NCBI GenBank assembly: GCA_963713505.1
Contig: CAVQMC010000004.1
Location: 1-64,000, forward strand
Length of the DNA stretch: 64,000 nt
Source of the DNA: CAVQMC01 sp963713505
GTDB taxonomy: Bacteria > Bacteroidota > Ignavibacteria > Ignavibacteriales > Ignavibacteriaceae
Reading direction: 5' to 3'
In this document: piece after piece, positions 28,310 through 37,995 of the stretch
Layout: each line of letters begins with the position of its first letter
How positions within the stretch are numbered: position 1 is the first letter of the stretch
Notes under the pieces: model-generated
The model's database searches: none
Told to the model about the DNA's origin: nothing
The model's input: the letters and a program-made list of their open reading frames with translations, nothing else
Made by a program: the position numbers and the translations under genes

Positions 28310-29619
28310 TAAAATATTTAATTCTCAAAATTCAGAGAATAAACAACAAGCCACTCCGTTTAAAACGGACCACAAACTACAAACTACTCAGCCGAAGGCT
28401 GACAACAAACAACAACCCGAACTTATGGCTCCTGCGGGCGACTGGACAATGCTTACCACTGCTGTTAAATCAGGTGCAGATGCAGTTTACTTTGGTGTAG
28501 ACAAATTAAATATGCGCGCAAAAGCCGCTAATTTTACTTTAGATGAATTACCCTCGATTAGTAAATTCTGCAAAGAAAATAACGTCCTAACTTATCTTAC
28601 ATTAAATACAATTGTGTTTGAAGAAGAATTAGAAGACCTTGATGAAATAATATCTGCCGCAAAAACTAATGGAATTGACCGGGTAATCTGCTGGGACCTT
28701 GCAGTTGCCGAAAAATGCCGTCAGCATGAAATGCCGTTTTGTATTTCTACTCAGGGATCTGTATCCAATTCTGTTAGTGCTAATTTATTTAAATCTATGG
28801 GTGCGGTTAGAATTGTTCTTGCAAGAGAATGCTCACTGGAAGAAATTAAAAAAATCAGAAAAAATACTGATCTGGAAATTGAAGCATTTGTACACGGCGC
28901 AATGTGTGTAGCTGTTAGCGGAAGATGTTTTATGAGTCATCATCTTATTCGGTAAAAGCGCTAACCGGGGAGAGTGTATCCAGCCGTGCAGAAGAGAATA
29001 TGAAGTTTACGATAGCAGTATTAAAAAATCTTTAATAATGGGAGAAGATTATATTATGTCTCCCAAAGATTTATGCACAATTGAGTTTATTGATAAATTA
29101 ATAGAAGCAGGAATTGATTCTTTTAAAATTGAAGGCAGAAAAAGAAGTCCTGAATATGTGGCAACGACTGTTTCTTTGTATCGCAAAGCTATTGATCTCT
29201 ATTTTGAAGGAAAATTAACTGAAGAAATTAAAAAGCAAATGCTCAATGATCTTGAAAAAGTTTATAATAGGGGCTTTTCCTCAGGATTTTATTTTGATAT
29301 ACCGAGTGCAGAAGATTATGCGGATATTTACGGAAGTAAAGCAACCACCAGAAAAGTTTTTGTAGGAACTGTAGTTAATTATTTTAAAGTCCCGAAAATT
29401 CTCCACGTTAATTTGGAATCGGAAGAATTGAATATAAACGACGAAATATTAATAATAGGTTCAACAACCGGAGTTGTTAGCACAAAGATCAAAAAGATTT
29501 TAAAAGATGATATCCCGATTGATAAAGCAATAAAGGGGGACAGTGTTACAATACCGTGCGAAGATTTAGTTCGTCCCCGCGACCGTGTTTATATAATCCG
29601 GCATTTAAATAAAAATTAA
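28284..29619 (+). CDS. Peptidase U32 family protein, frameshifted
   Basis: The conserved core starts [40 protein letters not shown]. It continues with [60 protein letters not shown] and, after the break, [37 protein letters not shown] +1 break (CTTATTCGG for CTTTTCGG) lies near 28947. The family includes TrhP/RlhA-type RNA hydroxylation factors, and the Cys residues probably bind Fe-S. True peptidase activity is doubtful for this subgroup. The first ~50 residues before [10 protein letters not shown] ([25 protein letters not shown]) are translated intergenic repeat words, so the native start may have been displaced. The stop overlaps the convergent ppa gene by four bases. Confidence 0.85.
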
Positions 29620-30197
29620 ATATCCTCTCCTGCAGTTAAACTGTCGACATTTTCATCGTAATGTTTAATACTGTCTTCAATTATCTTAAATGCTTCATCT
29701 TTTCCCAGAAAATCTTCAACTCTCACCTCTTTATGTTCAAGTTTTTTATAATCCTCAAAGAATCTCCTTAATTCTACAACGGTGTGAGGCGGAAGTTCGG
29801 AGATATTGTTAATATAGTTTACAGCCATATCATGCTTGGCTACTGCAATTATCTTATCATCTGCTTCGTTGTTATCAATCATTCTCATAACACCTATTAC
29901 TTTAGATTCTATTATACACAGCGGATCGACTTCAAGAGAACAAATTACAAGAATATCCAGCGGATCATGATCGGTTGCATAAGTCTGAGGTATAAATCCG
30001 TAATTTGCAGGATAATGAACAGAAGAATACAAAACTCTGTCCAGTTTAAGCAGACCGCTTTTTTTCTCCAGTTCGTACTTGCCTTTTGAACCTTTTGGAA
30101 TTTCAATTATGCTGTTTACAAATTCAGGTGCATTTTCACCGGGACTTAAAGAATGCCATGGATTATGTACAACTCTTATTTTTCTTTTGGGATTCAT
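29616..30197 (-). CDS. ppa: Inorganic pyrophosphatase (family I)
   Basis: Soluble Mg-dependent enzyme that hydrolyses pyrophosphate and so pulls biosynthetic reactions forward. Family I marks: [59 protein letters not shown], where D-HDPLDIL is the metal-binding Asp cluster, and [20 protein letters not shown]. 193 residues, slightly longer than E. coli PPase (176), with a C-terminal extension [12 protein letters not shown]. Intact. Start preceded by GGAAATT. Confidence 0.95.
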   Translation of the reverse strand: MNPKRKIRVVHNPWHSLSPGENAPEFVNSIIEIPKGSKGKYELEKKSGLLKLDRVLYSSVHYPANYGFIPQTYATDHDPLDILVICSLEVDPLCIIESKVIGVMRMIDNNEADDKIIAVAKHDMAVNYINNISELPPHTVVELRRFFEDYKKLEHKEVRVEDFLGKDEAFKIIEDSIKHYDENVDSLTAGEDI

Positions 30198-30296
30198 AAT
30201 TTCCTTTTCTAATTATTCAATAAATCAAAATTAAGCAAATCATTTAAAACCATATTTGATTTACTTTGCATCAAAAAATATTTTAGAATAAACTTT

Positions 30297-30342
30297 GCAT
30301 CTTCGCATCTTTGCATCTTTGCGGCTTTGCGTGAAAAAAACA
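30297..30342. repeat. CTTTGCATCTTTGCG word tract
   Basis: CATCTTCGCATCTTTGCATCTTTGCGGCTTTGCGTGAAA-type words, four near-repeats of an ~10-base phrase in the gap before proS. Similar CTTTGCG phrases are at 12212 and 13745. Confidence 0.5.
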
Positions 30343-30459
30343 GGGTGCTGGAAAATGGAACCTCCTAATCATTCTTATTTTGATAAGCCTCTGCAAATCG
30401 TTATTTTTATCAACTATTTAAATGATTTTATCTTAAAATTTCTAATAAAAAGCGAAAAA

Positions 30460-32145
30460 ATGAGACTCACAAAGTATTTTGTACCAACATTAAAAGAAGT
30501 GCCTAACGACGCAGTTGTAAAAAGTCATATACTTATGCTTCGTGCCGGAATGATAAGAATGTTATCTGCAGGAATTTATTCTTTTCTTCCTTTGGGTTAT
30601 AAAGTTATTAAAATAATATCTGAAATTATCAGGGAAGAAATGGATGCAATCGGCGGACAGGAATTTCATCTGCCTGCACTTAATCCTAAAGAAATATGGG
30701 AACAAACAGGCAGAGTTGAAGCTTTCGGAGATATTATGTTTCATATTAAAAACCGGGAATATGTTCTTGCTCCGACTCATGAAGAAATAATGACTTATCA
30801 TGCTCGCAATGTTGTAAAATCTTACAAAGATATGCCTCAGATCTGGTACCAGATACAAACCAAATTCAGGAATGAAGCGAGACCTAGAAGCGGTGTTATA
30901 AGAGGCAGACAGTTTTTAATGAAGGATGCATATTCATTCGATACGAGTTATGAAAACCTTGATGTTTCTTACAATCTGCATGATAAAGCGTATAGAAATA
31001 TTTTTGACAGATGCGGATTAAAATATTTTATAGTCGGTGCTTCAAGCGGCGCGATGGGCGGGAGCGGATCGGAAGAATTTATGGTGAAATCCGATGCCGG
31101 CGAAGATACTGTTGCTTATTGCGAAAAATGCGGATATGCAGCCAATGTTGAAGTTGCAACTTCCAGGGTTGAACCTAAAAAGCGCGATGAAATGAGCGGG
31201 GAAATTAAAGAAATACACACGCCTAATGTAAAAAGCATAGATGAACTTTGCGAATTTTTAAATATCGATGAAACACAATGTGCAAAATCCAGGGTTTATA
31301 TAAATGATGGAAAACCGGTATTAATTTTAATGCTCGGCAACGACGATGTGAATGAATCTAAATTGGAAAAAATACTGGAAGGAGATTTTCGTCCCGGACA
31401 TCCTGAAGAATTAAAAGAAATTACCGGTGCTGATGCAGGATCGATCGGACCGGTTGGATTTAAAGGAAGAATTGTTGCAGATCTGAGATTAAAAGATGCA
31501 AATAATATGTTCAGCGGTGCAAATAAAAATGATTATCACTTAGGTGGAATTGATTTAGTAAGAGATGTTAAAAATATTGAGTACGCTGATTTAAGAACCG
31601 TTCAATCAGGTGAAGGCTGTCCCAAAAGCAATGACAAATTGGAAGTGTTCAGTGCAATTGAACTTGGTCATATTTTCAAACTAGGCACAAAATATTCATC
31701 TTCAATGGGAGCTATGTATCTGGATGAAAATGGTGAAGAACATCCGATTATAATGGGAAGTTACGGAATTGGAGTTGAACGCGTATTAGCTTGTTATCTT
31801 GAACAGAATAATGATGAGAATGGTATTGTCTGGGATAAAACATTAGCTCCATTCCAGGTTCATTTAATCGGTTTAAATATGAAAAAGATTGATGTTGTGA
31901 ATACAGCAGATAAAATTTATGATGATTTATATAAAGATGGAATTGAAGTTCTTTATGATGAAAGAGATGCACAGGCCGGATTTAAATTTAACGATGCGGA
32001 TTTATTGGGAATGCCTGTTCAGGTTATTGTGGGCGACAGAAAATTAAAAGAAAACAAAGTTGAAGTTAAAATTAGAAAAACCGGCGAAAGATTTGATGTA
32101 CCGGTAAATGATTTGATTAAAAAAATAAAAGAATTACTTTCATAA
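30460..32145 (+). CDS. proS: Prolyl-tRNA synthetase
   Basis: Class II aminoacyl-tRNA synthetase charging tRNA-Pro. The ATG at 30460 (MRLTKYFVPTLKEVPNDAVVKSHILMLRAGMIRML) matches known starts. The longer frame back to 30295 translates a repeat tract. Motif 1 region HLPALNPKEIWEQTGR, motif 2 RNEARPRSGVIRGRQFLMKDAYSF, the bacterial editing insertion (KSRVYINDGKPVLILMLGNDDVNESKL, GADAGSIGPVG), motif 3 MGSYGIGVERVLACYLEQ and the anticodon-binding domain FQVHLIGLN to the end are all present. 561 residues, intact, bacterial type with editing domain. A strong terminator follows immediately. Confidence 0.97.
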   Translation: MRLTKYFVPTLKEVPNDAVVKSHILMLRAGMIRMLSAGIYSFLPLGYKVIKIISEIIREEMDAIGGQEFHLPALNPKEIWEQTGRVEAFGDIMFHIKNREYVLAPTHEEIMTYHARNVVKSYKDMPQIWYQIQTKFRNEARPRSGVIRGRQFLMKDAYSFDTSYENLDVSYNLHDKAYRNIFDRCGLKYFIVGASSGAMGGSGSEEFMVKSDAGEDTVAYCEKCGYAANVEVATSRVEPKKRDEMSGEIKEIHTPNVKSIDELCEFLNIDETQCAKSRVYINDGKPVLILMLGNDDVNESKLEKILEGDFRPGHPEELKEITGADAGSIGPVGFKGRIVADLRLKDANNMFSGANKNDYHLGGIDLVRDVKNIEYADLRTVQSGEGCPKSNDKLEVFSAIELGHIFKLGTKYSSSMGAMYLDENGEEHPIIMGSYGIGVERVLACYLEQNNDENGIVWDKTLAPFQVHLIGLNMKKIDVVNTADKIYDDLYKDGIEVLYDERDAQAGFKFNDADLLGMPVQVIVGDRKLKENKVEVKIRKTGERFDVPVNDLIKKIKELLS

Positions 32146-32147
32146 AA

Positions 32148-32180
32148 AAAGCCCGGCATACGAACCGGGCTTTAATTTTA
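32148..32180 (+). terminator. Rho-independent terminator after proS
   Basis: AAAGCCCGG, loop CATACGAA, CCGGGCTTT then TAATTTTA. A 9-bp GC-rich stem three bases after the stop. The A run before it could also serve the convergent OPT gene. Confidence 0.9.
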
Positions 32181-32198
32181 TATTCTGATTAAGAATAA

Positions 32199-34184
32199 TT
32201 ACTCTTCTGCTTTTGCTCTCATTGCATCCCAGATCATGTAAACACATAATAATGCAAACATAACAATTGCAATTAATTCTGCAGAATGAGATTCGGACCA
32301 TTCAAGATTTACCCAGTTGAAGCCTTCAAATCTTAAGAATGCGCTTACAACTCCCATTAAAGCTCCGCCGGCAATAAATCCGGAAGCTATTAAAGTTCCT
32401 CTTTCTCTTCTAGCATTATTTATTTTATCATCTTTATTTCTTGTAGAAACAAAGTGAGCAATTAAACCTCCAACTAATAAAGGAGTATTTAATTCCAAAG
32501 GAATATACATTCCCAATGCAAATGCTAATGCAGGAACATCAATCATCGTAAGAACTAATGCCAATAATGCTCCTACAATATAAAGCATCCATGGTGCCGG
32601 CTGATTAGCCATTAAAGGTTCAATTACTGCAGCCATTGCATTTGCCTGCGGAGCAACCAATGCACCTTGGCCTGTAAAACCGTAAGTTTTATTAAGCACT
32701 AGAATTACTAATCCAACTGTAGCTGCAGAAACCAAAGCGCCTAAAAATTTCCATCTTTCCTGTTTGTATGGAGAAGAACCGAGCCAGTAACCGATTTTTA
32801 GATCGGTAATAAAAGCACCGGACATTGAAAGAGCAGTACAAACAACACCGCCGATTAACAATGCCGCTATCATTCCGCTTGTTCCGCTTAATCCAACTCC
32901 GACTAAAATAACTGAAGATAAAATTAATGTCATCAAGGTCATTCCGGATACAGGGTTAGTTCCTACAATAGCTATTGCAGTTGCCGCAACGGTTGTAAAC
33001 AGGAATGAAATTATTAAAACTATTAATAATCCAATTAAAGCATAAGTTAAAGTATTTACCACACCAAGCCAGAAGAAAATAAATATTGCAATTGCTGTAA
33101 CAATAATTGCAGTCGCAATAACTTTCATGGTTATATCGCGGTGTGTTCTTAGTTTATCTTCTACAACTTTTTTAGCACCGAAGATTTCTTTTGCTGCTAA
33201 TGCAAATGCGGAAGAAATAACTTTTGAGGAACGGATAATTCCGATAACACCTGCCATTGCAATTCCGCCGATGCCAATGTGACGGATATAATTGCTGAAA
33301 ATCTGTTCGGCAGACATATCTTTTATTAACATGGTAACATTTGCGCCCATCGGATTTACAAGACCTTGTCCGAAATAATGAGCTAAAGGAATAAGTAAAT
33401 ACCACGAGACAAATGAACCTGCGCAAATTATAGCTGCGTATTTTAATCCTACTATATATCCTAGCCCCATAACAGCGGCACCGACATTTATTTTGAATAC
33501 CATTTTGGTTTTGTCGGCTAGCTCTTGTCCCCAGTCAAAAACGCGGCTTGAAAAAACTTCACTCCACCACCCGAAAGTAGCAACAATGAAATCATAAAGT
33601 CCGCCTATTAAGCCGCTGACTACAAGTACAATTGCCTGATTTCCGCCTTTTTCACCTGCAACCAAAACCTCGGTTGTAGCTGTAGCTTCGGGGAAGGGAT
33701 ACTTACCGTGCATTTCACTTACAAAATATTTTCTAAAAGGAATTAAAAATAAAATTCCTAATATGCCTCCGAATAATGAGGCTAGAAATATTTTATAAAA
33801 TTCTGCATTCAAATTAAGAATATATAATGCAGGAATTGTAAAAATAGCACCGGCAACAACGGCACCCGATGAAGCTCCGATTGACTGAATAATTACATTT
33901 TGTCCCAAAGCTCCTTTTACTTTTGCTGCAGATGACAAACCTACGGCAATAATAGCAATAGGAATTGCAGCTTCGAAAACCTGGCCTATTTTTAATCCTA
34001 AATAAGCTGCGGCTGCAGAAAAAAGAATTGCCATTAAAAGTCCGATTATTACGGAATAAGGAGTAACTTCCGGTACAGCTTTGTTGGCCGGCATAACCGG
34101 AACATATTCTTCTCCCGGTTTGAGTTCCTTATAAGCATTATCAGGCAGTCCCTTAAAATTTTGATTATTATTTACTTCGCTCAT
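32199..34184 (-). CDS. OPT-family oligopeptide transporter
   Basis: 661 residues with about fifteen hydrophobic helices, characteristic of the prokaryotic OPT family. Marks: PEVTPYSVIIGLLMAILFSAAAAYLGLKIGQVFEAAIPIAI near the N-terminus, GALGQNVIIQSIGASSGAVVAGAIFTIPALY, KYPFPEATATTEVLVAGEKGG and GTNPVSGMTLMTLI. SGAFITDLKIGYWLGSSPYKQE and FALGMYIPLELNTPLLVGGLIAHF also occur. Predicted proton-driven import of short peptides or related metal chelates across the inner membrane. It follows the S8 peptidase gene on the same strand with a 14-base gap, so peptide production and uptake may be co-regulated. Intact. Confidence 0.93.
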   Translation of the reverse strand: MSEVNNNQNFKGLPDNAYKELKPGEEYVPVMPANKAVPEVTPYSVIIGLLMAILFSAAAAYLGLKIGQVFEAAIPIAIIAVGLSSAAKVKGALGQNVIIQSIGASSGAVVAGAIFTIPALYILNLNAEFYKIFLASLFGGILGILFLIPFRKYFVSEMHGKYPFPEATATTEVLVAGEKGGNQAIVLVVSGLIGGLYDFIVATFGWWSEVFSSRVFDWGQELADKTKMVFKINVGAAVMGLGYIVGLKYAAIICAGSFVSWYLLIPLAHYFGQGLVNPMGANVTMLIKDMSAEQIFSNYIRHIGIGGIAMAGVIGIIRSSKVISSAFALAAKEIFGAKKVVEDKLRTHRDITMKVIATAIIVTAIAIFIFFWLGVVNTLTYALIGLLIVLIISFLFTTVAATAIAIVGTNPVSGMTLMTLILSSVILVGVGLSGTSGMIAALLIGGVVCTALSMSGAFITDLKIGYWLGSSPYKQERWKFLGALVSAATVGLVILVLNKTYGFTGQGALVAPQANAMAAVIEPLMANQPAPWMLYIVGALLALVLTMIDVPALAFALGMYIPLELNTPLLVGGLIAHFVSTRNKDDKINNARRERGTLIASGFIAGGALMGVVSAFLRFEGFNWVNLEWSESHSAELIAIVMFALLCVYMIWDAMRAKAEE

Positions 34185-34198
34185 AATTAGCCTTTCCT

Positions 34199-37015
34199 CT
34201 AAAAGTTGAAAAGAATTGGCATTTCTTGATCAATATTTTTTGTTGCCGTTGATTCAAAATAAATTTTACCAAAGACTGTTGAATTTACCGGAATTGCAAA
34301 CTCCGGTTTTGAAAATCCAAGTGTTAATTTATTTTCCATTGAAGGATATAAAGAAGCAGTGGATCTGTTGTTTAATTTTACCGATATCGTCTGCGGGTTA
34401 CTAACAAATGTTTTTTCTTTTACAATAGCCGACATTTCATTCGGTGCATTTGAAAATGCAGGAATTAATGCTAATTCATAATTTGTACTGTCTTTATCGG
34501 AATCATTAGAAATTGTGAGAACTCCTTCTCTATAAGTTAATCCGTCCTTTGCAACCGCTTTTCCGTCTTTATCATAAATTAAAATTGAAAAGTCTGTAAC
34601 TTTATTAAAGTTTTCTTTACTTAAAGTAACCGTGAATTCTTTAGAATCCTCACCTTTTTTAAGTACAAAAGGATACATGTAATTTTCATTGCTGTTTAAT
34701 TTTGCATTCCATTCTTTTTCATAGCCTAAAATTTTTCCGCTTAAACTATACGAACCTTCTTCGTCAGAGACATTCATAATACTTATGTGATTATTATCGG
34801 AGCTTAATTTTTTATCATCCAATCTAATTATTCCCATTACTTGTGCTGTCATATTATAGCTTGAAGGTTCCTGTCCGAGGAAAAATCCTTGGACGTCAAG
34901 TTCATATATCCCGGGTTTCAGATTGTAAAATGTATGAGATACATTATCATTTCCTCTTTGAGAATTTAATAATGATGAAGTATATGTATTAACCCCGTCC
35001 GGATCAAACAAACCGAATCTGGCAAATGCATATTTTTTAGGAATTGAATTCATCTTTACGACAATAGACGATTGAGGATAGTTTACATCAATAAAATATC
35101 TGTTAACTCCTCCGTTTTCAACAGTTTGCTCATTCCATGTTTGAGTAAAATCATTTGATGCATCAAACTCATAGGGAATTATAACTGTTGCGAGCATATT
35201 AAATTCCGGCATTGCTGTTTTATCGTCTCTAAAAGCAGAAATTCTTCCTACATACAATCCAGGTTCGGTTAATTTTTTCATATCAAATCTAACATTAACA
35301 TTAGCATCCTGGTTATTTCTTAAGTAAGTTTTTTTCTGAATCGGAAGAAGCCAATCGCTGCTGCTTTTTATATTGTAAATTCTATAAAATTGATCTACAT
35401 CCTGAAAATTATTTCTTTTAATATTAAAAGTATATGTATTGTTGCTGTTTAAATATTTTCCGTTTCTAATATATAAGCATTGCGATTTATCATTAGGCAT
35501 ATTTGGCGCAAAAGATGAAACTGTATAAGTTTCCAGTTTTTTAACTTCGCCTTCATCAATATATTTCTTAAGCAGCTTATATGAATTATTTACATTTATA
35601 TAACCGAAACCTTCATCCAAAGGAGTTGCATCTTCTAATTTTGTAGCACCGTTTCTAATCGCTCTGTAAACAAGTTCCGAAGGAATTTTTAAATCGGGAT
35701 ATTCTTTTTCCATAGCGCTCATTAACAAAGCGACAACCCCTGCTGTATAAGGAGAAGCCATGCTTGTTCCGCCCATTACATCGCGTCTATTCCAATTAGG
35801 AACAGTGGAAGTGCTGGCTCCCGGAGAGCAAATATCAGGTTTCGCAACTTCGCCGCCGCGTGAGCTAAAAAAGAAAACCACGTCCTTTTTTAAAGATGAA
35901 CCGAATAAATCCCTGCCAACTTCCTGAGGAAGAACAGCTCCTGAAGATAATACGTAATCACTTGAAGCCGGAAGCCCTGTACTGGAAATTCCGGGTCCTT
36001 CATTACCGTTTGAAATACAAACATATAGATAGGGGTTTTTGCTCAATAATGAATCTAAAAACATTTCCATATCTGATTGCGCTTCAATTTCGGAACCGAT
36101 ACCGAAGCTCATATTAATTATGCAAGCTTCTTTTTTCTCTTTTGAAACTTTATCAGCATAGATGAAAGCATTTCTCATGCTTCCGGTAACTGTAGCTCCG
36201 CCGGAATAATTATTATTTCCGATTTTTAAACTGATAATATTTGCACCCGGAGCAACTCCATTTAAATAAGTTCCGCCGATATGATATCCTGCAGCTATTC
36301 CTGAAACATGAGTTCCGTGCGCACCGTCGTCATAATGCAGAGATATCTTCATTTCATCTGGAAAAATATTTATAGCAAATGTTAACTTGGAAAGTCCTTT
36401 TTTATTTGGAATTTGAAAGCTGTCGAATTTTTCTTTGTAATTTCTTAAAGGTTTTTCGTCGGAAAGATCTCCATTGTCGTTAGTATCAAAATAAGCGACC
36501 CAATAAGAATCATTTCCTTCTTTTACGGGAAAAGCAACTATATAATATTTGTCGTCTGTTTTTCCGTTTCCATTAAGATCCTCTGCATTGGAACTTGAAT
36601 TTTTAAAATGTGTTTCATCCAAAACACCGATATAATATTTATCATCCGATGATTTTAAACTTAGTTTATCTGCACCTGCTACTTTATAACCTTCGTCTTC
36701 ATTCACGAAGTATAACGTATCATTTTCTTCATCGGTATCGGCTTCGTATAATTTTATATCTCCTTCGTGCGAAAAATCCTGCGCATCAATAACTTTAACA
36801 TTTCCGGTAGAAGTATATTTTAAACCGTCAATGCCCATGTCTACTCCGGTATCGAGTACTAAAATAATAGTTCCTCTTCCGTCATATTCCGGATGTGTGT
36901 TTACAAAATCTTCAACACCTGTTCTGCTTAGAGAAAGAAAGGTTTGAAGTGAATCTTGTGCGTAAATTGTTAAAAATGGGATTAACAATATGAATAGAAA
37001 TTTTTTAATGCTCAT
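34199..37015 (-). CDS. Exported subtilisin-like (S8) peptidase, tripeptidyl-peptidase-II-like layout
   Basis: 938 residues with signal peptide (FLFILLIPFLTIYAQ). Catalytic triad: Asp55 in IILVLDTGVDMG, His233 in GAHGTHVSGIAAG and Ser418 in GGTSMASPYTAG, plus oxyanion Asn336 in CISNGNEGPG. The ~175-residue insert between Asp and His, and the start YDGRGTIILVLDTGVD, resemble tripeptidyl peptidase II. The insert contains D-rich possible calcium loops (DTNDNGDLSDEK, DLNGNGKTDDK). After ~470 come beta-sandwich domains with no T9SS tag. Probably periplasmic or released by another route. Sits in an operon with an OPT transporter, which suggests use of proteins as food. Intact. Confidence 0.92.
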   Translation of the reverse strand: MSIKKFLFILLIPFLTIYAQDSLQTFLSLSRTGVEDFVNTHPEYDGRGTIILVLDTGVDMGIDGLKYTSTGNVKVIDAQDFSHEGDIKLYEADTDEENDTLYFVNEDEGYKVAGADKLSLKSSDDKYYIGVLDETHFKNSSSNAEDLNGNGKTDDKYYIVAFPVKEGNDSYWVAYFDTNDNGDLSDEKPLRNYKEKFDSFQIPNKKGLSKLTFAINIFPDEMKISLHYDDGAHGTHVSGIAAGYHIGGTYLNGVAPGANIISLKIGNNNYSGGATVTGSMRNAFIYADKVSKEKKEACIINMSFGIGSEIEAQSDMEMFLDSLLSKNPYLYVCISNGNEGPGISSTGLPASSDYVLSSGAVLPQEVGRDLFGSSLKKDVVFFFSSRGGEVAKPDICSPGASTSTVPNWNRRDVMGGTSMASPYTAGVVALLMSAMEKEYPDLKIPSELVYRAIRNGATKLEDATPLDEGFGYINVNNSYKLLKKYIDEGEVKKLETYTVSSFAPNMPNDKSQCLYIRNGKYLNSNNTYTFNIKRNNFQDVDQFYRIYNIKSSSDWLLPIQKKTYLRNNQDANVNVRFDMKKLTEPGLYVGRISAFRDDKTAMPEFNMLATVIIPYEFDASNDFTQTWNEQTVENGGVNRYFIDVNYPQSSIVVKMNSIPKKYAFARFGLFDPDGVNTYTSSLLNSQRGNDNVSHTFYNLKPGIYELDVQGFFLGQEPSSYNMTAQVMGIIRLDDKKLSSDNNHISIMNVSDEEGSYSLSGKILGYEKEWNAKLNSNENYMYPFVLKKGEDSKEFTVTLSKENFNKVTDFSILIYDKDGKAVAKDGLTYREGVLTISNDSDKDSTNYELALIPAFSNAPNEMSAIVKEKTFVSNPQTISVKLNNRSTASLYPSMENKLTLGFSKPEFAIPVNSTVFGKIYFESTATKNIDQEMPILFNF

Positions 37016-37041
37016 TTTTCACCTTGTAATGAAATATTGTA

Positions 37042-37875
37042 TTAATTGTTTAATGTGATTTTTGAATTTGCTGAATTTTCTAATTTATTATAATCTAATT
37101 CTGAGCCCAAAACACTATGCGGAATAGAATAAACTACAAGAAGAAGAATAGCCGCCGCCATAATCCATCTTTTAGGATATTTTGATTTATAAAGAGCAAC
37201 TGCAGCTATTAACCATCCGATTAATGCAATGAGAGTTTTATTATCAGTTAAATCTATTCCGAACGGAATTCCTGTCCAAAGTTCACCGAATGCATAAAGC
37301 TGGGTGATCGGGCCTAATATCATACCGCCGGCTATTAAAAATCCGAGTGTCCAGAAAGTATATTTTTTTAGTTTTGGTTCTTTTGTGAAAATTTCCAAAC
37401 CGGTCCTTGTAGAAAGCAGCATAGTACCGAACATAGCTATAATATGCGGAATTAAAATAAAAGGCGGTACATCTCCTTTAAATCTTATAACTACGGGATG
37501 ATCAGCAGGAATTGAAATTTCTGCATTGTCAGACTGCAAAATTATTTGATATTGTAGCTTACCTGCGGCAGGCTGCTTTGGCAGATTAGCTGTTAATTTG
37601 CCGTATTCCAATGACATTTCTTCTGAAGTCCATTCGTCATTCGTTTTGTACCGTTTCCATTTAAAGATTCCGGATATGTTATTATTCTTAATAGGAATCT
37701 CAATTTTATAATCAGTGGAAGTGCTATGACTTGTTTCCAGTTTATAACTTATAGTCTGGCTTTCAAAATTTACCTTTCCGGTAATGGGATAGGTCGGACC
37801 AGTTACACGCTGGTAAAATGCTCCCGCTAATGTTATGACAAATGCTAGTATCCAAAACAGTAACCGTTTCCGCAT
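37042..37875 (-). CDS. Membrane protein of unknown function
   Basis: 277 residues. One N-terminal helix (LLFWILAFVITLAGAFY), then ~110 residues of beta-rich exported domain (YPITGKVNFESQTISYKLETSH, VVIRFKGD). Four or five helices follow at the end (ILIPHIIAMFGTMLLS, FWTLGFLIAGGMILGPI, TLIALIGWLIAAVALY, WIMAAAILLLVVYSIPHSVLG). I do not recognise the family. First gene of the operon with the S8 peptidase (26-base gap) and OPT transporter, so a role connected with peptide use or envelope protein handling is possible but unsupported by motif. Confidence 0.75.
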   Translation of the reverse strand: MRKRLLFWILAFVITLAGAFYQRVTGPTYPITGKVNFESQTISYKLETSHSTSTDYKIEIPIKNNNISGIFKWKRYKTNDEWTSEEMSLEYGKLTANLPKQPAAGKLQYQIILQSDNAEISIPADHPVVIRFKGDVPPFILIPHIIAMFGTMLLSTRTGLEIFTKEPKLKKYTFWTLGFLIAGGMILGPITQLYAFGELWTGIPFGIDLTDNKTLIALIGWLIAAVALYKSKYPKRWIMAAAILLLVVYSIPHSVLGSELDYNKLENSANSKITLNN

Positions 37876-37995
37876 ACTTCCCCGTTTTAGTTTTAAATTA
37901 AATGTAAAATTAAGAAGTTTTAATTAGAGAAGGTAGTTAATTGTTAATTTTGTAGTGGTTTTTTTGCAGATTCTTAAATATTCTTAGTTTCTAAA

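Noticed and set aside
30295..30459. Longer N-terminus for proS
   Set aside because: The extension translates the CTTTGCATC repeat. Known ProS proteins begin at the MRLTKYF equivalent.
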